A stretch of 64,000 bases of DNA. Source: Lutibacter sp. GTDB lineage: Bacteria > Bacteroidota > Bacteroidia > Flavobacteriales > Flavobacteriaceae. Within the stretch, counting starts at the first letter, position 1; each line of letters starts with the position of its first letter. The notes under the pieces were generated by a model. That model did no database searches. It was not told where the DNA came from and worked only from the letters and a program-made list of their open reading frames with translations. Location: assembly GCA_002733665.1 (NCBI GenBank), contig NVWM01000001.1, positions 166,196-230,195 of the forward strand, read 5' to 3'. Made by a program: the position numbers and the translations under genes. Positions 33,719-41,756 of this stretch are shown here, piece by piece.

Positions 33719-33895
33719 TTATTCTTCAATAGTATCATTTTCTCTTTCCATTTTTCTATACTTCCACTCTTCTCTTAAATATCCTACAATCCAATAAGGA
33801 ATTACAAAAGTAATTAAGAAAATCATTAACCAAAATCCCATTGTAAATACGGTTAAGAATAGTACAAAACCTGAAAACTGAGAAAAATCCATCAT
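33719..33895 (-). CDS. Small membrane protein (58 residues)
   Basis: An open frame starting with two methionines: MMDFSQFSGFVLFL, a strongly hydrophobic segment over about residues 9-40 (TVFTMGFWLMIFLITFVIPYW), then a charged tail YLREEWKYRKMERENDT. The acidic end IEE is followed by TAA. The hydrophobic-plus-charged layout and placement between two terminated or regulated neighbours support a real small gene. No family recognised. Confidence 0.65.
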   Translation of the reverse strand: MMDFSQFSGFVLFLTVFTMGFWLMIFLITFVIPYWIVGYLREEWKYRKMERENDTIEE

Positions 33896-33984
33896 AATAA
33901 TTGTAATTTTATTTCTGAAGCAAAAATACTATTTATTTTTTATTATTAATATCTTTTTAAAGAAATTTTTAGACGTTATTTTAG

Positions 33985-33992
33985 TAACTTTG
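33985..33992 (+). promoter_or_regulatory. TAACTTTG -7 box of fumC
   Basis: Perfect TAnnTTTG about 110 nt before the fumC ATG. It places repeat element D (34012-34103) inside the transcribed leader. Confidence 0.55.
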
Positions 33993-34011
33993 TTATCTGA
34001 TTATTTTAGTC

Positions 34012-34103
34012 ATGAAACGAGCATGTTAAAAGCATTATCATCAAAGGTATTGATTGATAGCGAACACATGTGACAATTAAAAAACTGTAAATAGATACAC
34101 ATG
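34012..34103 (+). repeat. 92/93-nt start-codon element, copy D (fumC)
   Basis: ATGAAACGAGCATGTTAAAA, variable part, GATTGATAGCGAACACATG, TGACAATT, A/T spacer, TACACATG, ending on the fumC start. The small frame from the internal ATG (34023) reads MLKALSSKVLIDSEHM then stop, in the same frame as the corresponding frames in A, B and E. CATGTG is complementary to the start-codon CACATG. Confidence 0.85.
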
Positions 34104-35498
34104 AAATTCAGAATCGAAAAAGACACGATGGGAAATGTTGAAGTTCCTGCGGATAAATATTGGGGAGCACAAACTGAACGTTCTCGTAATAACTTCAAAA
34201 TCGGAAGTCCAGCATCAATGCCTCTAGAGGTTGTTTATGGATTTGCATATTTAAAGAAAGCAGCAGCATATACAAATTGTGAATTAGGAGTTTTAGCATC
34301 CGAAAGGAGAGATTTAATAGCACAAGTATGTGATGAAATATTAGAAGGAAAACATGACAATCAATTTCCGCTAGTTATCTGGCAAACAGGTTCTGGAACA
34401 CAAAGTAACATGAATGTGAATGAGGTGATTGCAAATAGAGCACATGAAATTGCAGGGAAAATAATTGGAGAAGGAGAAAAAACAATTCAACCAAATGACG
34501 ATGTAAATAAATCACAATCATCAAATGACACTTTCCCAACAGGAATGCATATTGCTTGTTATAAAATGGTTGTTGAAACTACGATTAAAGGCGTAGAAAA
34601 GTTACGTGATACTTTTCAGAAAAAAACAGAAGATTTTGCAACTATTGTTAAAATAGGAAGAACTCATTTAATGGATGCTACACCTTTGACACTTGGTCAG
34701 GAGTTTTCAGGATATACATCTCAATTGAATCATGGCTTAAAATCCTTAAGAAACACACTTGAACATCTTTCAGAAGTTGCATTAGGCGGAACAGCTGTTG
34801 GGACAGGATTAAACACTCCAAAAGGATACGATGTATTAGTTGCTAAATATATTGCAGAGTTTACAGGACATCCATTTATAACTGCAGAAAATAAGTTTGA
34901 AGCCCTGGCTGCGCATGATGCAATTGTAGAAACTCATGGAGCACTTAAATTGTTAGCAGTTTCTTTAAATAAAATTGCAAACGATATAAGAATGATGGCT
35001 TCTGGACCACGTTCAGGAATTGGAGAAATTAGCATTCCAGCAAATGAACCTGGATCTTCAATAATGCCAGGAAAAGTAAACCCAACGCAATGTGAAGCCT
35101 TAACTATGGTTTGCGCACAAGTTATGGGTAACGATGTTGCCATTACTATTGGTGGAACTCAAGGTCATTATGAACTCAATGTTTTTAAACCTATGATGGC
35201 AGCAAATCTTTTACAGTCTGCACGATTAATTGGTGATGCTTGCGTTTCGTTTAATGATAATTGTGCAGAAGGTATTGAGCCAAATAACGAAGTAATTAAA
35301 GAGTTGTTAAATAACTCTCTGATGTTGGTTACTGCATTAAACACTAAAATAGGATATTATAAAGCCGCTGAAATTGCAAATACAGCACATGAAAACGGCA
35401 CAACATTACGTATAGAAGCTGTAAGGTTAGGATATGTAACTGAAGAACAATACGATGAATGGGTTGTTCCTGCGGATATGACTGGAGGATTGAAGTAG
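34101..35498 (+). CDS. fumC: Fumarate hydratase class II
   Basis: A 465-residue iron-independent fumarase of the fumarase/aspartase superfamily; it interconverts fumarate and L-malate in the TCA cycle as a cytoplasmic homotetramer. The signature [17 protein letters not shown], with the catalytic serine loop, is near residue 317; FPTGMHIA and [20 protein letters not shown] complete the active site. Length and motifs are normal. Its ATG is the last codon of repeat element D. Confidence 0.96.
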   Translation: MKFRIEKDTMGNVEVPADKYWGAQTERSRNNFKIGSPASMPLEVVYGFAYLKKAAAYTNCELGVLASERRDLIAQVCDEILEGKHDNQFPLVIWQTGSGTQSNMNVNEVIANRAHEIAGKIIGEGEKTIQPNDDVNKSQSSNDTFPTGMHIACYKMVVETTIKGVEKLRDTFQKKTEDFATIVKIGRTHLMDATPLTLGQEFSGYTSQLNHGLKSLRNTLEHLSEVALGGTAVGTGLNTPKGYDVLVAKYIAEFTGHPFITAENKFEALAAHDAIVETHGALKLLAVSLNKIANDIRMMASGPRSGIGEISIPANEPGSSIMPGKVNPTQCEALTMVCAQVMGNDVAITIGGTQGHYELNVFKPMMAANLLQSARLIGDACVSFNDNCAEGIEPNNEVIKELLNNSLMLVTALNTKIGYYKAAEIANTAHENGTTLRIEAVRLGYVTEEQYDEWVVPADMTGGLK

Positions 35499-35501
35499 AA
35501 A

Positions 35502-36521
35502 CTATTTAGCGCTTTGATAAATTCGCTCTATAATATCAACAATCTTCATTCCTTCTAAGGCATTCGTAGTAATAGTTTTTCCTTCTTGTAATACATCTAT
35601 TACATTCTGAATTACATAATGATGGTTTTGAGCTGAGCCTTTATAAGCACCATAGTCATTTCCAGGATTTGTTGGTTCTAAAACTGGCAGTTCATAATCT
35701 TTAATATGGCAGTATTCAACTTCATTCATGTACTGCCCTCCTATTTTGACAGCACCATTCTCAGCAATAATTGTCATAGAACTTTCCATGTTTTTATTCC
35801 AAACTGCGGTTGAAAAATTGAAATTTCCAATTCCACCATTTACAAATTCAAAATTAACAATTCCAGCATCTTCAAAATCTGTCATTTTCTGATGTTTAAA
35901 ATCTTTCATTACAGATTTTATATTCGTTATGTCACCAAACAACCAATACATAATATCTATAAAGTGTGAAAACTGCGTGAATAGTGTTCCTCCATCTAAC
36001 TTTTCATCACCATGCCAAGAGTCAGCAGTATAATATCGTTCATCACGATTCCAAAAACTATTGATATGCACTGAATAAATATCACCTAACAAATTCTTAT
36101 CAATAAGGTTTTTAATCCATACTGAAGGTGGAGAATATCTATTTTGCATTACAGCAAATATTTGTCTTGAAACATTTAATGCCTTAAAAATCACCGCTTC
36201 AGCATCAGCTTTTGACAAAGCAAAAGGTTTTTCAATAACTACATGGTTTTTTGCTTCAAGTGCTTGTATTGCTTGGCTTGCATGTAAACCATTTGGAGTA
36301 GCAATAGTAACTACATCTGTAGAAACATCAGACTTTAAAAAACTTTCTAAACTATTATAAAACGGAATATCATATTGAGCAATATTTAACTCATCCTTTG
36401 GTTTTATATCGATAAGTGCCACCAATTCTGCATTACTATTTCTGCTTATCATTTCTGCGTGACGCTTTCCTATATGTCCACAACCTACAATTGCAAACTT
36501 TATTTTATTTTTTTTACTCAA
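35502..36521 (-). CDS. Gfo/Idh/MocA oxidoreductase of polysaccharide locus
   Basis: A 339-residue NAD(P)-dependent oxidoreductase. The Rossmann motif AIVGCGHIGKRHAEM is at residues 11-25 and the catalytic lysine lies in VIEKPFAL. The C-terminal domain carries the H..D pattern in LFTQFSHFIDIMYW. This arrangement resembles UDP-sugar 3-dehydrogenases such as WlbA. It lies 3 nt downstream of the Wzc-like kinase gene, so it is probably part of the exopolysaccharide or capsule set and modifies a nucleotide sugar. Confidence 0.85.
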   Translation of the reverse strand: MSKKNKIKFAIVGCGHIGKRHAEMISRNSNAELVALIDIKPKDELNIAQYDIPFYNSLESFLKSDVSTDVVTIATPNGLHASQAIQALEAKNHVVIEKPFALSKADAEAVIFKALNVSRQIFAVMQNRYSPPSVWIKNLIDKNLLGDIYSVHINSFWNRDERYYTADSWHGDEKLDGGTLFTQFSHFIDIMYWLFGDITNIKSVMKDFKHQKMTDFEDAGIVNFEFVNGGIGNFNFSTAVWNKNMESSMTIIAENGAVKIGGQYMNEVEYCHIKDYELPVLEPTNPGNDYGAYKGSAQNHHYVIQNVIDVLQEGKTITTNALEGMKIVDIIERIYQSAK

Positions 36522-36524
36522 AAT

Positions 36525-38954
36525 CTATTTTCTCTTAAAAAGTCTTTTATAAAATGGTTCTTTTTCTCTTTCGTAATATCCATGTCCGTAACCGTAACCG
36601 TAGCCATAGCCGTAACCATATTTTGACTTCATTTTAAAATCATTTAACACAATACTAATTTTTGATAATTCCCCTTTTTTATACTTGTCATTAATCATTT
36701 TAAACATTCCTTTATGAGTAAAATTTTGTCTTACAACATATAGTGTTGCATCAGCAAACTGTAACAATTCAAATGCATCAGCAACTAAACCTACAGGAGG
36801 CGTATCTAAAATAATATAGTCATATTTTTGCCTTAAATAATCTATTAATTCTTTTGTAGCATCATTTAAAATAAGTTCTGAAGGGTTAGGAGGAACTGGA
36901 CCTGCAGTAATAAAATCTAAATTTTCTATATGTGTTTTTTGAACTATTTCTTCTATTGTTTTTTGACCTATCAAATAATTAACTACTCCAACATCATTAT
37001 TTAAATGAAAATCATCAAAAATTTTAGGTTTACGCAAATCCAATCCAACCAATACTGTTTTCTTTCCACTTAAAGCAAAAACAGTTGCCATATTAATTGA
37101 AACAAAAGTTTTACCTTCTCCGCTTATTGAAGAAGTGACAACAATAGTTTTAGGCTTACTTACTGTACTTCTATCAAATAAGAAATGTATATTACTTCGC
37201 AATGCTCTAAAAGCTTCCGCAACTACTGACTTAGGCTTTAATGCTACTGCTAAATTATTTTTCTCCATACTTTTCCCAACGACTCCTAGTACTGGAATTG
37301 GCGATAATTGCTCAACTTCTTCAACCGTTTGAACTTTGGTATTTAACACTTCAAAACCTACAATCAAAAACAAAGGCAAAATAACTCCTAAAAGCAATCC
37401 AATCATATAATTGAACGATTTTCTTGGCATTGTTGATACCTGCCCTGTATCTTTTGCTTTATCTAAAATTGTAATATCCGACACACTTGCTGCAATTGCA
37501 ATATCTGCTTCATATCGTTTTTGAAGTAGGTACTTAAAATTGCCCTCAGTCATCGCATATTTTCGTTGATATACTAATAATCCTTGTTCTTTTTTTGGTA
37601 ATTTTTTAAGTTGATAATTAAAATTACCCAATCTACGTCTACTATTTTTTAAACTTAATTTAATAACATTTTTAATAGATGATACATTTTCAAGAAGTAC
37701 ATTTTTAGCAGTTTCAATTTGCTGATTTAACGCAACTAATGTTGGGTGATTATCAGTCACTTCGTTTTGCAATTTTTCCTTTTCTATTGATAATTTTGTA
37801 AGTGATGTTATTTTTGAACTTATTGATGCATCTTCAATATCAATAATAGCTGGAGCGGGAATACTTGTATAATTTTGACTCGTATTTATATAATTTTCAA
37901 GATTTTTATAATACTCCAGTCTTTCCGCATAAACAACTTGTTCTCTATCTAACCCTCTTGTTTCTGAAAAAATTTGAGAACCTTCTATTGAAAGGTTGTA
38001 TATGTTTTTTGATTCTTTATAGTTTCCAATATTATCTTCTATAAGGCGCAAACTATCTTGCGTATTTTTAAATTGCTTATCAATAAATTCTAAGGTTTGA
38101 TACGCGTAATTTGTTTTTTGTTCCAACTGATTTTCTACCAATACTTCAACAGTTCTATTAATATAATCAACAAGGCGTTTTTTATTTGAGCCCATCGAGG
38201 TTACATTAAGTAAAGAAGTACCTGTAATAGAGTTTGCTCGCACATTATTATACTGTTTCACGGCATCATTTACAGATTTAAAACTAATCATAAATGATTT
38301 TCCTGAAACATCTCCAAAGCCTTTAAGAGACTCTAAAGTAATGTTTAGATATGGGAGATTTATAGGTTTATCTAATTCAAATTTTTGAGAAAATTTTGAA
38401 TTGACTACATCATAAACATGTGTTTTTCCTTCAACATAATTAATAACTTTTTTAGTTTTCGCCTCTCCAAAATCTATAGTTAGATTATAATTTATTGCAT
38501 CTATAAAATCAATTTTAATAATTGTATTTAATAATTGAAATTTATTTTCTTCTAAGCGAACAGTAAAAGGTGTTTCACCATATGCATCTTCAATTCTAAA
38601 TCTGCCCTCTTTCAAATACTGAATATAAAACTGTAAGTCCTCTACAACTTGCTCATTATGAGAACGCGAACTAAGAACTCTTCTTACAGACTCTACTTTA
38701 TCACTTGTTCCTCCCCAATTAAAAGCAATATTTGTTCCTGATGCAAACAAAGGGTTTTGCTTTTCTTTAATCGCAATAGTAGAATTTAATCCATAAATTC
38801 TTTGTGTAGATATATTTTTATAATGCGATATTGAGAGTGCAATTGGAATCGTTAATAGAAACCATTTCCAATTTGCTAAAACTCTGAAAATATACTTCTT
38901 AATATCAGAAATACTCTCTTTAGAATTATCAATAAAGTTAAAGTTTTGATCCAT
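36525..38954 (-). CDS. Wzc-like polysaccharide co-polymerase with tyrosine kinase domain
   Basis: An 809-residue inner-membrane protein. After a cytoplasmic start there is a membrane helix at about residues 30-45, a large periplasmic Wzz-like and coiled-coil region to about 510, a second helix, then a BY-kinase domain: Walker A in ISGEGKTFVS (GEGKT about 612-616), Walker A' VGLDLRKP, Walker B YIILDTPPVG. The C-terminus is a tyrosine cluster of alternating Gly-Tyr residues, the usual autophosphorylation site. It works with Wza to control chain length and export of capsule or exopolysaccharide. The ATG at 38954 is chosen because earlier open frame overlaps the wza-like gene. Confidence 0.92.
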   Translation of the reverse strand: MDQNFNFIDNSKESISDIKKYIFRVLANWKWFLLTIPIALSISHYKNISTQRIYGLNSTIAIKEKQNPLFASGTNIAFNWGGTSDKVESVRRVLSSRSHNEQVVEDLQFYIQYLKEGRFRIEDAYGETPFTVRLEENKFQLLNTIIKIDFIDAINYNLTIDFGEAKTKKVINYVEGKTHVYDVVNSKFSQKFELDKPINLPYLNITLESLKGFGDVSGKSFMISFKSVNDAVKQYNNVRANSITGTSLLNVTSMGSNKKRLVDYINRTVEVLVENQLEQKTNYAYQTLEFIDKQFKNTQDSLRLIEDNIGNYKESKNIYNLSIEGSQIFSETRGLDREQVVYAERLEYYKNLENYINTSQNYTSIPAPAIIDIEDASISSKITSLTKLSIEKEKLQNEVTDNHPTLVALNQQIETAKNVLLENVSSIKNVIKLSLKNSRRRLGNFNYQLKKLPKKEQGLLVYQRKYAMTEGNFKYLLQKRYEADIAIAASVSDITILDKAKDTGQVSTMPRKSFNYMIGLLLGVILPLFLIVGFEVLNTKVQTVEEVEQLSPIPVLGVVGKSMEKNNLAVALKPKSVVAEAFRALRSNIHFLFDRSTVSKPKTIVVTSSISGEGKTFVSINMATVFALSGKKTVLVGLDLRKPKIFDDFHLNNDVGVVNYLIGQKTIEEIVQKTHIENLDFITAGPVPPNPSELILNDATKELIDYLRQKYDYIILDTPPVGLVADAFELLQFADATLYVVRQNFTHKGMFKMINDKYKKGELSKISIVLNDFKMKSKYGYGYGYGYGYGHGYYEREKEPFYKRLFKRK

Positions 38955-38959
38955 CTTTT

Positions 38960-39733
38960 TTATAGATTTTTTGCCAATAAAACTGTTGTTGCTATAATTG
39001 ATAAAATTGATGCAATCGTTGTAAATGTTTGCAAACCTGTAGTTCCTGTTCCCCATGTTTTTTGAGGTAATGCAGCAACATAGATCACATCATTTGGTTG
39101 AATATAAAAGTGTTCTGAGTTAAATACATCAATTGAAGTCATATCAATAGTAAAACGTTGAACACCATCAATAGTTTTACGTATAATTTGAACATTTTCT
39201 CTGTCACCAAGAATCCCTATATCACCTGCATTTGCAAGCGCTTCTACAATAGAAACCTGATTTTGCTGCAAATTTACAGTTCCAGGAGATCCAACTTCAC
39301 CCGAAACAATAAACTTTATTCCGGATAACTTTACAGTAACAAAAATTGATTCTATATTTTTAATGAAATTCTTTAATTCTGATTCTATTTTCTCGCGAAC
39401 TTCTTTTTCAGAATAACCAAGTACATTTAGTTCGCCTATATATGGAATTCTAATATTACCATGCCTATCAACTGTATAACCATTAAAATATAAATTTCCT
39501 CCAGAAGAACTTCCTTCACTATCAGAAGCACCAAAAAGCGCAACTAACTTAGGATCTTCAGCTTTGATTCCAATAGATAAAACATCGTTGACTTGCAATT
39601 TATAAGGTGTATTAACAAGTTTATGCAATTTTGAGTTATTAGTTATCTCTCCTTGAAATTGAGTTGTCTTTTTTGCTGATATACATGAGGATAAACTTGC
39701 TAGCAAGAATATATAGAGTAAAAACTTATTCAT
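38960..39733 (-). CDS. Wza-like polysaccharide export lipoprotein
   Basis: A 257-residue outer-membrane polysaccharide export protein. It has a lipoprotein signal (SLSSC, lipid cysteine 17), a Poly_export domain (about 45-140: LQVNDVLSIGIKAEDPKLV and GNIRIPYIGELNV) and a SLBB domain (about 145-225: KFIVSGEVGSPG). A hydrophobic C-terminal helix (about 235-255) would span the outer membrane as in Wza. It is first in the wza-wzc-oxidoreductase operon, 5 nt upstream of the wzc start. Confidence 0.92.
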   Translation of the reverse strand: MNKFLLYIFLLASLSSCISAKKTTQFQGEITNNSKLHKLVNTPYKLQVNDVLSIGIKAEDPKLVALFGASDSEGSSSGGNLYFNGYTVDRHGNIRIPYIGELNVLGYSEKEVREKIESELKNFIKNIESIFVTVKLSGIKFIVSGEVGSPGTVNLQQNQVSIVEALANAGDIGILGDRENVQIIRKTIDGVQRFTIDMTSIDVFNSEHFYIQPNDVIYVAALPQKTWGTGTTGLQTFTTIASILSIIATTVLLAKNL

Positions 39734-39863
39734 AATTAACTATTATTTACGCTTCTATTATAATCAACCAAAATAAGAAAATAATTATGGCTATTGGCAA
39801 ATATAATTTTTAATCAGGTATTAAAATAATTTTTCCATTATTTTCGCGATAGAAATTATACAA

Positions 39864-40640
39864 ATGTTTTTTCAAATAAAATCATACATACAATTTTTAC
39901 TAAAATCTACCAATCACCATGGTGTTCACTCACCTTTCGTCTATGATTTGGTTACTAAATGCTTTTACACCAATACAAACCCTAATAAACGCAAGAGAAT
40001 AACTCAATATCGTACTGATTTATTACAAAATCACTCTAAAATTTCAGTGACAGATTTTGGTAATGGGTCTAAAATTTTTAAATCTAATGAGCGAGAAATA
40101 TCAAAAATTGCAAAAATTGCAGGGATTTCAAAAAAACGCTCTGAATTATTAATAAGAATTGTAGAATACTTTAAACCAACAACTGTTTTAGAAATCGGAA
40201 CTTCGCTAGGAATTGGGACTGCAAGTATAAAAATTGGCAACTCAATATCAAAAATAACGACTCTTGAAGGCTGTATAAACACTTCTCAAATTGCTAAAAA
40301 TCAGTTTACTAAATTTGATTTAAACAATATAGATTTGCATGTTGGAGATTTTAAAGAAACGCTTCCAATGACACTAAAAAGTACTGTTTTTGATATGATT
40401 TATTTTGATGGGAACCATCAAAAAAAACCAACAATTGATTATTTTGAACAATGTCTAAATTCGATAAACAATAATTCTATTTTTATCTTTGACGATATTT
40501 ATTGGTCAAAAGAAATGAGTGAAGCGTGGGAATACATCAGAAATCATAAAAAAGTAACTGTAAGTATTGACACTTACTTTTGGGGAATTGTTTTCTTCAG
40601 AAAAGAACAAGAAAAAGAACATTTTAATATTCGCATCTAA
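39864..40640 (+). CDS. Class I SAM-dependent methyltransferase
   Basis: A 258-residue protein with a Rossmann-like methyltransferase fold. Motif I VLEIGTSLGIGTASI is at about residue 108, an acidic residue follows strand 2 (TTLEGC), and DMIYFDGNHQKKPT is a later motif common in O-methyltransferases of the PF13578/PF01596 groups. The first 80 residues are basic and poorly conserved; the opening FFQIKSYIQFLLKSTNHHGVHSPFVY is typical of flavobacterial members. It is divergent from wza; substrate unknown. A TATTTTCG box lies 17 nt before the ATG. Confidence 0.82.
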   Translation: MFFQIKSYIQFLLKSTNHHGVHSPFVYDLVTKCFYTNTNPNKRKRITQYRTDLLQNHSKISVTDFGNGSKIFKSNEREISKIAKIAGISKKRSELLIRIVEYFKPTTVLEIGTSLGIGTASIKIGNSISKITTLEGCINTSQIAKNQFTKFDLNNIDLHVGDFKETLPMTLKSTVFDMIYFDGNHQKKPTIDYFEQCLNSINNNSIFIFDDIYWSKEMSEAWEYIRNHKKVTVSIDTYFWGIVFFRKEQEKEHFNIRI

Positions 40641-40698
40641 ATTGCTTATTCTCCTATAAACTTGATTCAAAATCCATTCAATAATTTACTCATACTAT

Positions 40699-40728
40699 GA
40701 GATTCTTCGGCTACGCTCAGAATGACAT
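40699..40728. repeat. Repeat half-site GATTCTTCGGCTACGCTCAG
   Basis: The arm GATTCTTCGGCTACGCTCAG and AATGACAT, as at 50290-50322, found here alone in the gap before the PduO gene. Confidence 0.55.
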
Positions 40729-40786
40729 CTAAAAAATATTATTAAAAAATTTCAACTTTTCAATTTTTAACTTTTAACTTGCGTTT

Positions 40787-41359
40787 ATGAAAATCTACAC
40801 AAAAACTGGCGACAAAGGTACAACAGGATTATATGGAGGAACACGTGTTCCAAAATACCATTTACGGATAGAAGCCTATGGCACTGTTGATGAATTGAAT
40901 TCCTATATTGGCTTGATAAAAGATCAAAAAATTGATGACATATCAAGCAAATCACTCTTAAGAATTCAAAACGAACTATTTACTTTAGGTTCTATGTTGG
41001 CAACTCCAACAGAGAAAGAGGTTTTAAATAGTGGTAAAGAGCGTTTAAATATCCCGAAGATTACTGAAGAATCCATTCAAAATTTAGAAGCAGAAATTGA
41101 TACTATGAATGAGGATTTACCATCAATGACACATTTTGTACTTCCAGGAGGCCATACAACGGTGTCATATTGTCATATTGCACGTTGTGTGTGTAGAAGA
41201 GCAGAACGTATAAGCGTTCAGTTGAATGATGAAGTATCAATAAAACCAGAAATATTAAGTTACTTAAACCGACTTTCTGACTATCTTTTTGTGTTGGCAC
41301 GAAAATTGACTTATGATAATCAAATAGCGGAAATCCCTTGGATTCCAAAGAAAAATTAA
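40787..41359 (+). CDS. Cob(I)yrinic acid a,c-diamide adenosyltransferase (PduO type)
   Basis: A 190-residue ATP:cob(I)alamin adenosyltransferase of the PduO/MMAB family. The ATP-binding N-terminus KIYTKTGDKGTTGLYGG is present at residues 2-18 and RCVCRRAER with the conserved arginines lies near residue 130. It makes adenosylcobalamin in the cytoplasm; B12-dependent enzymes are not in the window, so its user is elsewhere. The gene stands alone; the upstream gap holds a palindromic half-site. Confidence 0.92.
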   Translation: MKIYTKTGDKGTTGLYGGTRVPKYHLRIEAYGTVDELNSYIGLIKDQKIDDISSKSLLRIQNELFTLGSMLATPTEKEVLNSGKERLNIPKITEESIQNLEAEIDTMNEDLPSMTHFVLPGGHTTVSYCHIARCVCRRAERISVQLNDEVSIKPEILSYLNRLSDYLFVLARKLTYDNQIAEIPWIPKKN

Positions 41360-41398
41360 TAAGTTCTTAACTTTATTGAAAAATAAACAGGAAATAAC

Positions 41399-41428
41399 TT
41401 GGCTTTCTGCGTAAAAAAATTATTTTTG
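41399..41428 (+). promoter_or_regulatory. TTG-N19-TATTTTTG promoter of DUF2795 gene
   Basis: TTG at 41399-41401 and TATTTTTG at 41421-41428 with 19 nt spacing; expected leader of about 19 nt before the ATG at 41452. Confidence 0.72.
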
Positions 41429-41451
41429 CAAAATATAAAAAAACAGAATAC

Positions 41452-41673
41452 ATGTATTGGACATTAGAATTAGCATCATATTTATCAGATGCACCTTGGC
41501 CAGCAACGAAAGACGAGCTTGTTGACTATGCAATTAGAACAGGAGCACCATTAGAAGTTGCAGAAAATTTACAGGATTTGGAAGATGAAGGAGAATCGTA
41601 TGATTCAATCATTGAAATTTGGCCAGATTACCCAACCGAAGATGATTATCTTTGGAACGAAGATGAATATTAA
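41452..41673 (+). CDS. Small acidic DUF2795 protein
   Basis: A 73-residue acidic protein of the DUF2795 family, read from MYWTLELASYLSDAPWPATKDELVDYAIRTG with the WPATKDELV motif, followed by an Asp/Glu-rich tail. Such proteins are often found next to housekeeping genes and have unknown function. It is located directly before secA with its own promoter and a terminator between. Confidence 0.82.
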   Translation: MYWTLELASYLSDAPWPATKDELVDYAIRTGAPLEVAENLQDLEDEGESYDSIIEIWPDYPTEDDYLWNEDEY

Positions 41674-41696
41674 ACCATTAAAAAAATAACATAGAA

Positions 41697-41720
41697 AAGT
41701 CTCTTTTGAGGCTTTTTTTT
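41697..41720 (+). terminator. Terminator between DUF2795 gene and secA
   Basis: Stem AGTCTC / GAGGCT with a T4 loop and T9 tail. Confidence 0.65.
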
Positions 41721-41724
41721 TGTT

Positions 41725-41732
41725 TAATTTTG
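41725..41732 (+). promoter_or_regulatory. TAATTTTG -7 box of secA
   Basis: Fits TAnnTTTG and would leave a leader of about 19 nt before the ATG at 41757. The nearest TTG is 16 nt upstream, slightly short. Confidence 0.5.
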
Positions 41733-41756
41733 AAAACATATAAGACAAAATAAATT

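Noticed and set aside
34010..34198. A minus-strand frame over the fumC start and repeat element D
   Set aside because: It is antisense to fumC and includes the repeat; no homology seen.
36570..36625. Six-base tandem repeat as a possible CRISPR or regulatory repeat
   Set aside because: It is fully explained as the Gly-Tyr coding tail of the Wzc-like kinase; kept only as a finding about repeat number.
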